In this document: piece after piece, positions 33,855-42,137 of the stretch | How positions within the stretch are numbered: the stretch's first letter is position 1 | How the letters are laid out: every line of letters starts with the position of its first letter | Source: Acidobacteriota bacterium | GTDB taxonomy: Bacteria; Acidobacteriota; Terriglobia; Terriglobales; SCQP01 | Length of the DNA stretch: 64,000 nt | Direction of reading: 5' to 3' | Assembly: GCA_027459505.1 (NCBI GenBank) | Contig: DAIDIE010000013.1 | Coordinates: forward strand, 62,001-126,000 | The notes under the pieces: generated by a model | Told to the model about the DNA's origin: nothing | Databases searched by the model: none | Seen by the model: only the letters and a program-made list of their open reading frames with translations | Made by a program: the position numbers and the translations under genes

Positions 33855-36092
33855 TTATCGCCGCGGGCCCCGGCGCGGGCCGCGGCCGCGGTCTCCTCCG
33901 CGATCTCCGCGATCGCCACGGTCATGCTCGCGATGTCCGTAGCCGCCGTGGCCGCCGTTGCCGCTCTCCACAACGCCTTCCGGCAGCGGCAGGCCCAGCT
34001 TCTCGCGCTCTTCCTTCAAGATCGCCTTGCGGCTCAGCTTGATCTTGTTGCCCTCGATGGCCAGACACTTCACCAGCACCTGGTCGCCTTCCTTCAGCTC
34101 GTCGCGCACATCGTTGATGCGATGTTCGGCGACTTCGCTGATGTGCAGCAATCCGTCGGTGCCGGGGAAGATCTCGACAAAGGCGCCGAAATCCACCAGC
34201 CGCACTACCTTGCCCAGGTAGGTCTTGCCAACCTCGGCCGTGGCGGTGACGTCGCCAATCATCTGCATGGCCTTCTGTGCCGCCTCGCCGTCCACGGCGG
34301 CGATGTTCACGCGGCCGTCGTCGCTGACGTCGATCTTGACCCCAGTGGCTTCCGTAATTGAACGGATCATCTTCCCGCCCGGCCCAATCAGCTCGCGAAT
34401 CTTGTCCACTGGAATGGTCATGGTGAAGATGCGCGGCGCGTACGGGGACATCACGGTGCGCGGCTCGGAAAGGGCCGCTTCCATCTTGTCCAGAATGCTC
34501 AGACGCGCCCGCTTGGCCTGCTCCATCGCCTCGCGCATGATGGCCGCCGTCAGGCCGCTGATCTTAATGTCCATCTGCAGCGCGGTGATGCCATCACGCG
34601 TGCCCGCGACTTTGAAGTCCATATCGCCGTAGTGATCTTCGGCGCCCGCAATGTCGGTAAGGATGGCGTACTTGCTGCCTTCCATCACCAGCCCCATCGC
34701 GATGCCGGCAACCGGAGCCTTGAGCGGCACGCCCGCATCCATCAGCGCCAACGAGCCGCCGCAGACGCTGGCCATTGACGAGGAGCCGTTCGACTCCAGA
34801 ATGTCGCTGACCACGCGAATCGTGTAAGGGAATTCCGTTTCCTCCGGCAGGGTGGAGAGATGCGAGCGCTCAGCGAGAGCGCCGTGACCAATCTCGCGCC
34901 GTCCCGGACCACGCAGGAAACCAACCTCGCCCACCGAAAACGGCGGGAAGTTGTAGTTCAGCATGAAACGCTTGAAGCCTTCGCCCTCCAGCGTCTCCAG
35001 GCGCTGCATGTCGTCTTTGGTGCCCAGCGTTACCGTCACCAGGGCCTGGGTTTCCCCGCGCGTGAACAGCGCCGAACCGTGCGTGCGCGGCAGCACTCCC
35101 ACTTCGCAGGTGATGGGCCGGATCTGGTCGAATTTGCGGCCATCCGGACGGCGCCGCTGATCGAGCAGCGTCTCCCGGAAAATGCGCTCGCGCATCAGCT
35201 CGAAATAATTCTTGGTGCGCGCCAACTGCTCCTTGTCGTCGGCCGGCACCGCCGCCAGTGCTTCTTTCTCAATCGCCTTGGCCAGCCTGCCGCTCTCCTG
35301 CTTCTTGTGCTTTTCCGTGTCCAGCGCGTCAACCAGACGCGCGCCGTAGGTCTTGTAAAGCTGCTGATAAAACTGCTCGTCGACCGCAACGGGGTTGACC
35401 TCACGCTTGCTGGCGCCCGCCTTCTTCCGCAGTTGCGCCACCCCGGCGAGGATCTTCTTGATTTCCTTGTGGCCAAACTCGATGGCCTCGACCACCATCT
35501 CTTCGCTGACGCCGCGCGCTCCCGCTTCCACCATCACGATGGCGTCTTCAGTGCCGGCCACCACGATGTTCAACTGGCTGGCGCGCATTTCAGAGTAGGT
35601 GGGGTTCACCACAAAACCGCCCTCCAGCGCGCCCACACGCACGCCGGCGATGGGCTTGGGGAACGGAATGTCGGAGATGGCCAGTGCCGCGCCGGTGCCG
35701 GTCACGCTGATCGTGTCCGGATCGTTTTCCTGGTCCGCCGATAACACCAGGGCGATGACCTGGGTCTCGTTCCGGAATCCATCGGCAAACAGCGGGCGGA
35801 TCGGGCGGTCAATCAGACGGCTGGTGAGAATTTCTTTTTCGCTGGGACGCCCTTCGCGCTTGATGTAGCCGCCCGGAATGCGCCCGGCCGCGTAGGTGTA
35901 TTCGCGGTAGTCCACCGTCAGGGGAAAGAAATCAATGCCCTCGCGCGGCTGCTCCGCCGAGGTGGCCGTGACCAGCACGACCGTGTCCCCACTGCGCACG
36001 GTGACCGCGCCGCCGGCCTGGCGCGCTACTTTTCCGGTTTCGATGGTGAGGGTTTTTCCCCCGCTGAGTTCAATGGTTACGCTCTCTGGCAT
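33855..36092 (-). CDS. pnp: Polyribonucleotide nucleotidyltransferase (PNPase)
   Basis: 745 residues from ATG 36092, preceded by AGGAGA. PNPase degrades RNA 3' to 5' using phosphate. There are two RNase PH domains: the first has YREYTYAAGRIPGGYIKREGRPSEKEILTSRLIDRPIRPLF in parts, the second carries GEGFKRFMLNYNFPPFSVGE and the active-site region AGAEDHYGDMDFKVAGT. KH (IRELIGPGGKMIRSITEATG) and S1 (VGKTYLGKVVRLVDFGAFVEI) domains follow. The C-terminus is an Arg/Gly/Asp-rich tail (RGDRGGDRGRGPRRGPRR) not present in E. coli. Downstream of rpsO, the usual order. Confidence 0.97.
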   Translation of the reverse strand: MPESVTIELSGGKTLTIETGKVARQAGGAVTVRSGDTVVLVTATSAEQPREGIDFFPLTVDYREYTYAAGRIPGGYIKREGRPSEKEILTSRLIDRPIRPLFADGFRNETQVIALVLSADQENDPDTISVTGTGAALAISDIPFPKPIAGVRVGALEGGFVVNPTYSEMRASQLNIVVAGTEDAIVMVEAGARGVSEEMVVEAIEFGHKEIKKILAGVAQLRKKAGASKREVNPVAVDEQFYQQLYKTYGARLVDALDTEKHKKQESGRLAKAIEKEALAAVPADDKEQLARTKNYFELMRERIFRETLLDQRRRPDGRKFDQIRPITCEVGVLPRTHGSALFTRGETQALVTVTLGTKDDMQRLETLEGEGFKRFMLNYNFPPFSVGEVGFLRGPGRREIGHGALAERSHLSTLPEETEFPYTIRVVSDILESNGSSSMASVCGGSLALMDAGVPLKAPVAGIAMGLVMEGSKYAILTDIAGAEDHYGDMDFKVAGTRDGITALQMDIKISGLTAAIMREAMEQAKRARLSILDKMEAALSEPRTVMSPYAPRIFTMTIPVDKIRELIGPGGKMIRSITEATGVKIDVSDDGRVNIAAVDGEAAQKAMQMIGDVTATAEVGKTYLGKVVRLVDFGAFVEIFPGTDGLLHISEVAEHRINDVRDELKEGDQVLVKCLAIEGNKIKLSRKAILKEEREKLGLPLPEGVVESGNGGHGGYGHREHDRGDRGDRGGDRGRGPRRGPRR

Positions 36093-36462
36093 ATCGGTTC
36101 TCCTGCCACCGGCACACGCTGTGCGGGCGGCCTTATTGCTTCGTCGAAAAAAATTGGAGGCTGGGAAAGGCGCGAACGAAGGGAGGTGCGACACAGCCCG
36201 TCACGTTCGGGCGCCACCTGTGTCCGCACCCAGGGAGGTTACAAGTCCCACGGGCGGAGGGGCAAAGGCGCTGCCAGCGCTAAACACCCAGCGCTAAACG
36301 CTCAAAACAAAACGGCGGCCCCGGGGCCCGCCACCCGCAATCTCCCGCCGCCCTGGGCGGGGTGCGCTTAAACGAGAAGGGGCGACGGAACCGCTTCGCT
36401 CCGTCGCCCCTTCTCCGTCCTGCTGGCCCGGCCAACGGCACGGGCATTGAAATCCGTTCATC
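36093..36462. other. rpsO-pnp intergenic region
   Basis: 370 bp. Besides the hairpin at 36375-36414, it holds a direct repeat CAGCGCTAAAC (twice, near 36276-36300) and the pnp Shine-Dalgarno at its left end. PNPase autoregulation through RNase III cleavage of a leader stem is known in E. coli; whether it operates here is unknown. Confidence 0.5.
36375..36414 (-). terminator. Hairpin between rpsO and pnp
   Basis: AGAAGGGGCGACGGA (36375-36389) pairs with TCCGTCGCCCCTTCT (36400-36414), a perfect 15-bp stem with a 10-nt loop. No long T-run follows on the minus strand, so it may be a partial terminator, a 3' stabiliser of rpsO mRNA, or an RNase III target. Confidence 0.65.
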
Positions 36463-36732
36463 TTACTTGCGGATACCCAGCTTCTGAATCACGCTGCGAT
36501 AACGCTCCGGATTGCCGCGCTTCAGGTAATCCAGCAGCCGGCGCCGCTTCCCTACCAGAATCAACAACCCGCGGCGGGAGTGGTGATCCTGCTTGTGGGT
36601 CTTGAAATGCTCGGTCAGGTAGTTGATGCGCTCGCTGAGCACCGCAATCTGCACTTCCGGCGACCCACAATCGGTGGGGTGAATCCGGAACGACTCAATC
36701 AGGTTGGTTTTTGCTTCCTTGGTCAACGCCAT
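36463..36732 (-). CDS. rpsO: 30S ribosomal protein S15
   Basis: 89 residues, standard length. [65 protein letters not shown] and the C-terminal [12 protein letters not shown] are diagnostic. uS15 binds 16S rRNA early in small-subunit assembly. The ATG at 36732 is preceded by GAGGAG about 12 nt away. Followed by pnp on the same strand. Confidence 0.98.
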   Translation of the reverse strand: MALTKEAKTNLIESFRIHPTDCGSPEVQIAVLSERINYLTEHFKTHKQDHHSRRGLLILVGKRRRLLDYLKRGNPERYRSVIQKLGIRK

Positions 36733-36918
36733 GCAGACGCGGACTCCTCTTCTAAAAAATTGCTCTGAACAAAGGGAAACTTTAGCACAGAAAGCCCCTG
36801 GGGGTAAAGGGTTCGCCCGCCCGGGCCTACGGCCGCCACAGGCCGGGCACCGGGGTTTGGGGTTAGAGCTGCCCCGCTACGGACCAAGCGGGCGCGTCAA
36901 GCGCCGCTGCGCCAAACA

Positions 36919-36953
36919 GACAACTGACAACCGGCAACTGACAACTTCCCCGG
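36919..36953. repeat. CAACTG/CAACCG heptamer string
   Basis: GACAACTGACAACCGGCAAC, then TGACAACTTCCCCGG: four tandem heptamers between rpsO and gcvT. The motif is the same as at 29121 and 42098. Confidence 0.75.
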
Positions 36954-37024
36954 CTTCGCCCCCGCCGATAGTCCCTCTGACAGTCGCCCCATCCCGCATG
37001 GTAGCCTTAAACCGTAGGAGACCC

Positions 37025-38140
37025 GTGACCGAATCAGCCAGCGCAGCGCCCCTGCTCACCACCCCCCTCAATGCGGCCCACCGGCGCCTGAAGGCGCGCA
37101 TGGTCCCCTTCGGCGGTTGGGATATGCCGGTCGAGTACAGCGGCATCATTCCCGAGCATCGCGCCGTCCGCACCAGCGCCGGCCTCTTCGATGTCAGCCA
37201 CATGGGCGAGATCGAAATCCGCGGCAATGAAGCCCTGGATCTGGTCCAAACCGTTACTTGCAACGACGCCGCCGCCCTCAGAACTGGCCAGGCCCAGTAC
37301 TCGGCACTGCTGACCGAAAAGGGCACCTTTGTCGATGACCTGCTGGTCTACCGCATGGGTGAGGCGCACTTCCTGCTGGTGGTCAACGCATCCAATATTG
37401 AGAAGGATTTCCAGCACATCCGCACCCACAACCAGACGGGAGCGCTGCTGGAAAACACCAGCGCCGAGTACGCCCAGCTCGCCATCCAGGGGCCGCGCGC
37501 CCTGGGCATCCTGCGGCGCCTTACCAGCGCCGATCTCGCGGGCTTGCGCTATTACTGGTTCACCATCGGCAAGGTCGCCGATATTACCGCCATCATCAGC
37601 CGCACCGGATATACCGGCGAAGACGGCTTTGAACTCTACTTCCCCGCCCAACACGCTGAGCTGCTCTGGAATACGCTGCTCGACGAGGGCCAGTTGGAAG
37701 GGCTCATTCCTTGTGGACTGGGCGCCCGCAATACCCTCCGGCTTGAAGCCGGCATGGCCCTCTACGGCCACGAGATTGACGAGAATACCAACGTCTGGGA
37801 AGCCAACCTCAACTGGATCTGCAAACTCAATAAACCCGGCTTCGTCGGCCGCGACGCGCTGCAAACCACACGCCGGGAACGCGCCCTGGTCGGCATCGAA
37901 ATGGTGGAGCCCGGCATTGCGCGCGATGGCTATCCCATTTTCGCAAGTGAAGACGCGCCGCACCCGTTGGGACAGGTCACCAGCGGGTCCCCCTCCCCAA
38001 CCTTGGGCAAAAACATCGGCATGGGTTTTGTGCCCTTGTCTTTCTCCAGCGTTGGGCAGGAGCTTTGGATTCAGATTCGTAATCGCCGCGCACGCGCGCG
38101 AGTGACACCGTTGCCGTTTTACCGGCGCACGCGCGGCTAG
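37025..38140 (+). CDS. gcvT: Glycine cleavage T protein (aminomethyltransferase)
   Basis: 371 residues from GTG 37025, which has TAGGAG about 5 nt upstream; an ATG at 36998 lacks such a site. GcvT releases ammonia from aminomethylated GcvH and transfers the one-carbon unit to tetrahydrofolate. MVPFGGWDMPVEYSGI, LFDVSHMGEIEI, TGQAQYSALL, DDLLVYR, TGYTGEDGFELY and GLGARNTLRLEAGMALYGHE are characteristic. First gene of gcvT-gcvH-gcvPA-gcvPB. No glycine riboswitch is visible upstream. Confidence 0.97.
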   Translation: MTESASAAPLLTTPLNAAHRRLKARMVPFGGWDMPVEYSGIIPEHRAVRTSAGLFDVSHMGEIEIRGNEALDLVQTVTCNDAAALRTGQAQYSALLTEKGTFVDDLLVYRMGEAHFLLVVNASNIEKDFQHIRTHNQTGALLENTSAEYAQLAIQGPRALGILRRLTSADLAGLRYYWFTIGKVADITAIISRTGYTGEDGFELYFPAQHAELLWNTLLDEGQLEGLIPCGLGARNTLRLEAGMALYGHEIDENTNVWEANLNWICKLNKPGFVGRDALQTTRRERALVGIEMVEPGIARDGYPIFASEDAPHPLGQVTSGSPSPTLGKNIGMGFVPLSFSSVGQELWIQIRNRRARARVTPLPFYRRTRG

Positions 38141-38175
38141 ATACCCTGTCCTGGCCCGAGCAAGAGGAATTTTGT

Positions 38176-38568
38176 ATGAGCGACTACCCATCCAGCTACC
38201 GCTTCACCCGCGATCACGAGTGGATCGCCGTGGAAGGCGCTAAAGGCAAGATCGGCATCACCAGCTATGCCCAATCCGAACTGGGCGATGTGGTCTATGT
38301 CGAACTCCCCAAAGTAGGCGACGCGGTCACCGCCGGCGCCAGCTTCGGCACCGTGGAATCGGTGAAGGCGGTTTCTGAGATTTTTTCCCCCGTCACCGGC
38401 ACCGTTACCGAAATCAACGCGCACCTCAATAACGCGCCCGAAACCCTCAACCAGGATCCCCATGGCGAAGGCTGGCTGATCAAGGTCAGCTTGAACGACC
38501 CCGCCGAGGTGGAAAAGCTGCTTTCCGCCGAGGACTACCAGACGTTCATCTCTTCCCAACAACACTAA
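38176..38568 (+). CDS. gcvH: Glycine cleavage H protein
   Basis: 130 residues. This small carrier protein shuttles the aminomethyl group on a lipoyl arm. The lipoyl lysine is Lys64 in FGTVESVKAVSEIFSP, with GITSYAQSELGDVVYVELPKVG upstream and NDPAEVEKLLSAEDY downstream. It lies 35 nt after gcvT and 30 nt before gcvPA. Confidence 0.98.
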   Translation: MSDYPSSYRFTRDHEWIAVEGAKGKIGITSYAQSELGDVVYVELPKVGDAVTAGASFGTVESVKAVSEIFSPVTGTVTEINAHLNNAPETLNQDPHGEGWLIKVSLNDPAEVEKLLSAEDYQTFISSQQH

Positions 38569-38598
38569 AGTCGTTTGCCGACAGGATGTTCCCGACCC

Positions 38599-39975
38599 AT
38601 GCGTTACTTGCCCAAGTCCGATCCGGTTCGCCAGCGGATGCTGCGTGAAATTGGCATCGAAAACGTCGACGAACTCTTCGCCCACATCCCCGAATACTGC
38701 CGCCTCACGCGCGCCCTGGATATTCCCACCGGCCGCTCCGAGCCGGAAATTATCGATTTCTTTCGCCACTGCGCCGCCCTCAACGCTGCCGGCTATACCT
38801 CCTTTTTGGGCGCCGGATCCTATTACCATTACCGGCCCAGCCTGATTGACAACCTGATCTCGCGCGGCGAATGGTTTACCGCCTACACCCCCTACCAACC
38901 GGAAATCAGCCAGGGAACGCTGCAGGCGGTGTTTGAATTCCAAACCCTCGTCTGCCAGCTCACCGCCATGGATGTGGCCAACGCCTCGATGTACGACGGC
39001 TCGACCGCCATGACCGAGGCCGTACTGATGGCCATCCGCGTGACCGGCAAAAGCGATATCCTGGTCGCCCGCTCGGTCCACCCACATTACCGGGAAACCC
39101 TGGTGACCAATACCCATCACCGCGGCTTCCCCGTCACCGAGATTCCCTTTCAGCCGGATGGCCAGATCGATGGGTCGCGCCTGGAACAGGCCATCACCAG
39201 CAATACCGCCGCGGTGGTGGTCCAGAGCCCGAACTTCTTCGGGTCCATCGAGGACTGGAAGACGCTGGCTCACCTGGCCCACAGCAAAAATGCGCTGCTC
39301 ATTGCCGTCATCACTGATCCGGTTTCGCTGGGCCTGCTGGCGCCTCCAGCCGAGGCCGACATTGTCGCCATGGAGATCCAGGGGTTTGGCATTCCCACCA
39401 GCTTCGGTGGACCTTATGCCGGCGTCATCGCCTCCAAGGAGCGTTACCTGCGCAGCCTCCCCGGACGCCTGGCGGGCGAGGCGCGCGACAGCGAGGGACG
39501 GCGCGGCTTTGTGTTGACCCTCTCCACCCGCGAACAGCATATCCGGCGCGAAAAGGCCACCTCCAATATCTGCACCAACCAGGCGCTCTGCGCCCTCATG
39601 GCTACCATCTTCATGAGCGTCTACGGACGCCGCGGTCTGCGTGAACTCGCGCAACAGAACCTCGCCAAGGCCAGCTACGCGGCCGGGGAATTCCAGCGCC
39701 AGGGAATGGAAGTGCTCTTCCCCGCGCCCCGCTTCCACGAGTTTGTCGTACGGCTCCCCCGCACCGCCGCCGGCTATCAGCCCAGGCTCACCCAGCACCA
39801 CATGATTGGCGGCCTTCCCCTGCATCGCTACTACCCCGAGTTGGGCGAGACCGCCCTGTTCTGCGTCACCGAAGCCGTCTCCCGGGCTCGCATCGACGAA
39901 ATGGTTCAGCTCTACAGCGGCCAAAGCCAACCCTCCCTCAACGAGAGCGCGCTGGCCGGCGCGCGCCAGGAGTAA
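38599..39975 (+). CDS. gcvPA: Glycine dehydrogenase (decarboxylating) subunit 1
   Basis: 458 residues from ATG 38599; a TTG at 38575 would add 8 residues. N-terminal half of the P protein in its split two-subunit form. RYLPKSDPVRQRMLREIG, SFLGAGSYYHYRPSLIDNL, TAYTPYQPEISQGTLQAVFEFQ, YDGSTAMTEAVLM and GGPYAGVIASKERYLRSLPGR are typical. It pairs with GcvPB to decarboxylate glycine with PLP. Confidence 0.97.
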   Translation: MRYLPKSDPVRQRMLREIGIENVDELFAHIPEYCRLTRALDIPTGRSEPEIIDFFRHCAALNAAGYTSFLGAGSYYHYRPSLIDNLISRGEWFTAYTPYQPEISQGTLQAVFEFQTLVCQLTAMDVANASMYDGSTAMTEAVLMAIRVTGKSDILVARSVHPHYRETLVTNTHHRGFPVTEIPFQPDGQIDGSRLEQAITSNTAAVVVQSPNFFGSIEDWKTLAHLAHSKNALLIAVITDPVSLGLLAPPAEADIVAMEIQGFGIPTSFGGPYAGVIASKERYLRSLPGRLAGEARDSEGRRGFVLTLSTREQHIRREKATSNICTNQALCALMATIFMSVYGRRGLRELAQQNLAKASYAAGEFQRQGMEVLFPAPRFHEFVVRLPRTAAGYQPRLTQHHMIGGLPLHRYYPELGETALFCVTEAVSRARIDEMVQLYSGQSQPSLNESALAGARQE

Positions 39976-39977
39976 AC

Positions 39978-41462
39978 ATGTCGACCACCCCGCGCGCCGC
40001 GCGCCACATCGTCCAAAACGAAGAGCTGCTGTTTGAAATCTCCGAGCCCGGCAAAGCCGCCTACCAGCTTCCCGAACTCGATGTCCCTCCCGCCAACGTC
40101 GCGGCACTCGGGGAGCGCGCGCGCAGTGATATCGCCGGCTTTCCGGAACTGAGCGAAATCGAAATCATCCGCCACTTCACCCGCCTGAGCACCTGGAACT
40201 ACGGCGTCGATACGGGCTTGTACCCGCTGGGCTCCTGCACCATGAAGTACAACCCGCGGGTCAATGAGTTCGTGGCCCGGCTCGACGCCATCGCCGGCGC
40301 TCACCCCTTGCAGCCCGAAGAGCTCTCCCAGGGCGCCCTGCGCATCATGGATCTGCTCTCCCAATACCTGCTGGAGATCTGCGGCATGGATGCCATCACC
40401 CTGCAGCCCGCCGCCGGCGCGCAGGGAGAGTTGACCGGAATCCTGCTGATCCGCGCCGCCCTGCAAGCGCGCGGCAATGCGCGCCGCCTGGTGCTGATCC
40501 CCGATTCCGCCCACGGCACCAATCCCGCCACCGCCGCTATTGCCGGCTATGAAATCGCCAAGCTCTCCTCCAATGCCCAGGGCACGGTCGATATGGCCAG
40601 CCTCGACCGCCTGATGACCGATCAGGTGGCGGCCCTGATGCTGACCAACCCCAATACCTTGGGAATCTTCGAAGAGGACATCCACCGCATTGCCGACTTG
40701 GTGCACCAGCGCGGCGGCTTTCTGTATATGGATGGGGCGAACATGAATGCGCTCGTGGGCCGCGCGCGCCCCGGCGACTTCGGCGTTGACGTCATGCACC
40801 TCAACCTCCACAAGACCTTCTCCACCCCCCATGGCGGCGGTGGCCCCGGCTCAGGTCCGGTGGCGGTCAAGGCGGAACTGGAGCCATTCCTGCCCACGCC
40901 GGTGTTGACACGCCGGCCCAATGGCGCGCTCACGCTGGAGGAAGACCGCCCGCACAGCATTGGCCGCATGCGCGCCTTTGCCGGCAGTTTCGGCATGCTG
41001 GTGCGCGCCTTGGCCTACATCATGGCCAATGGCAGCGACGGATTGAAACAAACCACCGAAGACGCCGTGCTCAACGCCAACTACATCCGCACCAGGCTGA
41101 AGGACGTCTACGCCCTCTCCTACGACACGCCCACCATGCATGAGTGCGTCTTCAGCGACAAGCTCCAGGCGCGCAAGGCCGATGTGCATACCGGCGACAT
41201 CGCCAAGCGGCTCATCGACTACGGCTTCCACCCCTACACCGTCTCGTTCCCGCTGATCGCCCCGGGAGCCATGATGATCGAGCCCACGGAAAGCGCCAGC
41301 AAACGCGAACTGGACGAGTTTATCGCCGCCTTGCGCGCCATCGCCCAGGAAGTCGATACCGAACCGGAAACGGTGAAAACCGCGCCCCACACCACCCGCG
41401 TTTCCCGCATGGACGAAGTAGCCGCCGCCCGCAAACCGCGGCTGCGCTGGACCGAAGATTAG
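39978..41462 (+). CDS. gcvPB: Glycine dehydrogenase (decarboxylating) subunit 2
   Basis: 494 residues, 2 nt after gcvPA. C-terminal half of the P protein. The PLP lysine lies in HLNLHKTFSTPHGGGGPG. Other marks are LYPLGSCTMKYNPRVNE, IPDSAHGTNPATAAIAGY and VSFPLIAPGAMMIEPTESAS. With GcvPA, GcvH and GcvT it forms the glycine cleavage system; the lipoamide dehydrogenase component is not in this window. Confidence 0.97.
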   Translation: MSTTPRAARHIVQNEELLFEISEPGKAAYQLPELDVPPANVAALGERARSDIAGFPELSEIEIIRHFTRLSTWNYGVDTGLYPLGSCTMKYNPRVNEFVARLDAIAGAHPLQPEELSQGALRIMDLLSQYLLEICGMDAITLQPAAGAQGELTGILLIRAALQARGNARRLVLIPDSAHGTNPATAAIAGYEIAKLSSNAQGTVDMASLDRLMTDQVAALMLTNPNTLGIFEEDIHRIADLVHQRGGFLYMDGANMNALVGRARPGDFGVDVMHLNLHKTFSTPHGGGGPGSGPVAVKAELEPFLPTPVLTRRPNGALTLEEDRPHSIGRMRAFAGSFGMLVRALAYIMANGSDGLKQTTEDAVLNANYIRTRLKDVYALSYDTPTMHECVFSDKLQARKADVHTGDIAKRLIDYGFHPYTVSFPLIAPGAMMIEPTESASKRELDEFIAALRAIAQEVDTEPETVKTAPHTTRVSRMDEVAAARKPRLRWTED

Positions 41463-41536
41463 CTCCGTCGGCGCACCCCCAAAACGGCGCCGCGAGCACT
41501 TTCACCTCTCACCTTGCGGCCCCGCAACCTGCACGC

Positions 41537-41560
41537 CGCGTTCGAAATCAGTTCGACGCG
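41537..41560. repeat. REP-like palindrome, copy C (inverted)
   Basis: CGCGTTCGAAATCAGTTCGACGCG; its reverse complement carries the exact core GTCGAACTGATTTCGA of copy A. It overlaps the 3' end of the HigA-like gene and supplies its stop codon (TCG AAC TGA). Confidence 0.75.
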
Positions 41561-41850
41561 GCCCGGCTTTTGACGCGCCGAATCGAGGCACGCCCCCGCC
41601 GTTCCGCCAAACGAAGATCGTAGGCCGCCTGCAACTGCATCCAGAATTCCGCCGAGTTCCCAAAATAGCGCGCCAGACGCAGCGCGGTATCGCCAGTAAT
41701 GGACCGCTGTCCGTTGAGAATCTGGGTTATGCGGTTCACCGGGACGCCCAGCAGCGCCGCGAACTTCGCTGCGGAAAGAGCCATTTCCTGCAATTCGTCG
41801 CGCAAGTGCTCGCCCGGGTGAATGGGACGCATACGGTTGGCAGCCGGCAT
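41548..41850 (-). CDS. higA: HigA/XRE-family antitoxin-like regulator (unpaired)
   Basis: 100 residues from ATG 41850, with GAGGTG 5 nt before it; ATG 41874 is an alternative. The HigA signature RPIHPGEHLRDELQ is followed by an XRE helix-turn-helix (LSAAKFAALLGVPVNRITQILNGQRSITGDTALRLARYFG) and AEFWMQLQAAYDLRLAE. HigA represses its own operon and neutralises HigB. The upstream 287 bp shows no HigB-like ORF, so this is probably an orphan or a relic. The C-terminus ends inside a palindromic repeat, so its last residues may be non-native. Confidence 0.88.
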   Translation of the reverse strand: MPAANRMRPIHPGEHLRDELQEMALSAAKFAALLGVPVNRITQILNGQRSITGDTALRLARYFGNSAEFWMQLQAAYDLRLAERRGRASIRRVKSRAASN

Positions 41851-42097
41851 GTTCACCTCAAAATTCTTCCGCATGCTCAGTCTGCGCCGGTACTGCGCGC
41901 ATGACAGCGCTGGCCAGCCCAAAGGCTTGTCGTTGATCCCCGCATCCGCCACTGCTTTTGCGCGGCGTGGGGCTGGTGAGCCCTGGTGAATTTCCAAGCT
42001 AGAAGAGCGCCCGCCGTGGATGACCGCGCACCGGGGGATCGAGCTCACTTGGCCCCCGCGCCATGACCCGCCGTGGTCCCACCCACCACGCCCTACG

Positions 42098-42130
42098 GAC
42101 AACCGGAAACCGGCAACCGACAACTCCCCC
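42098..42130. repeat. CAACCG heptamer string
   Basis: GGACAACCGGAAACCGGCAA, then CCGACAACTCCCCC: about four degenerate heptamers between the HigA gene and the aldehyde dehydrogenase. Confidence 0.7.
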
Positions 42131-42137
42131 GCCGCCT

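Noticed and set aside
36733-37024. Glycine riboswitch before gcvT
   Set aside because: No GGAGA or CCGAAGGGGCAA-type blocks; the region instead has a heptamer repeat string.
41851-42137. HigB toxin upstream of HigA
   Set aside because: The upstream reading frames show none of the RelE/HigB sequence features, and the region carries a repeat string.
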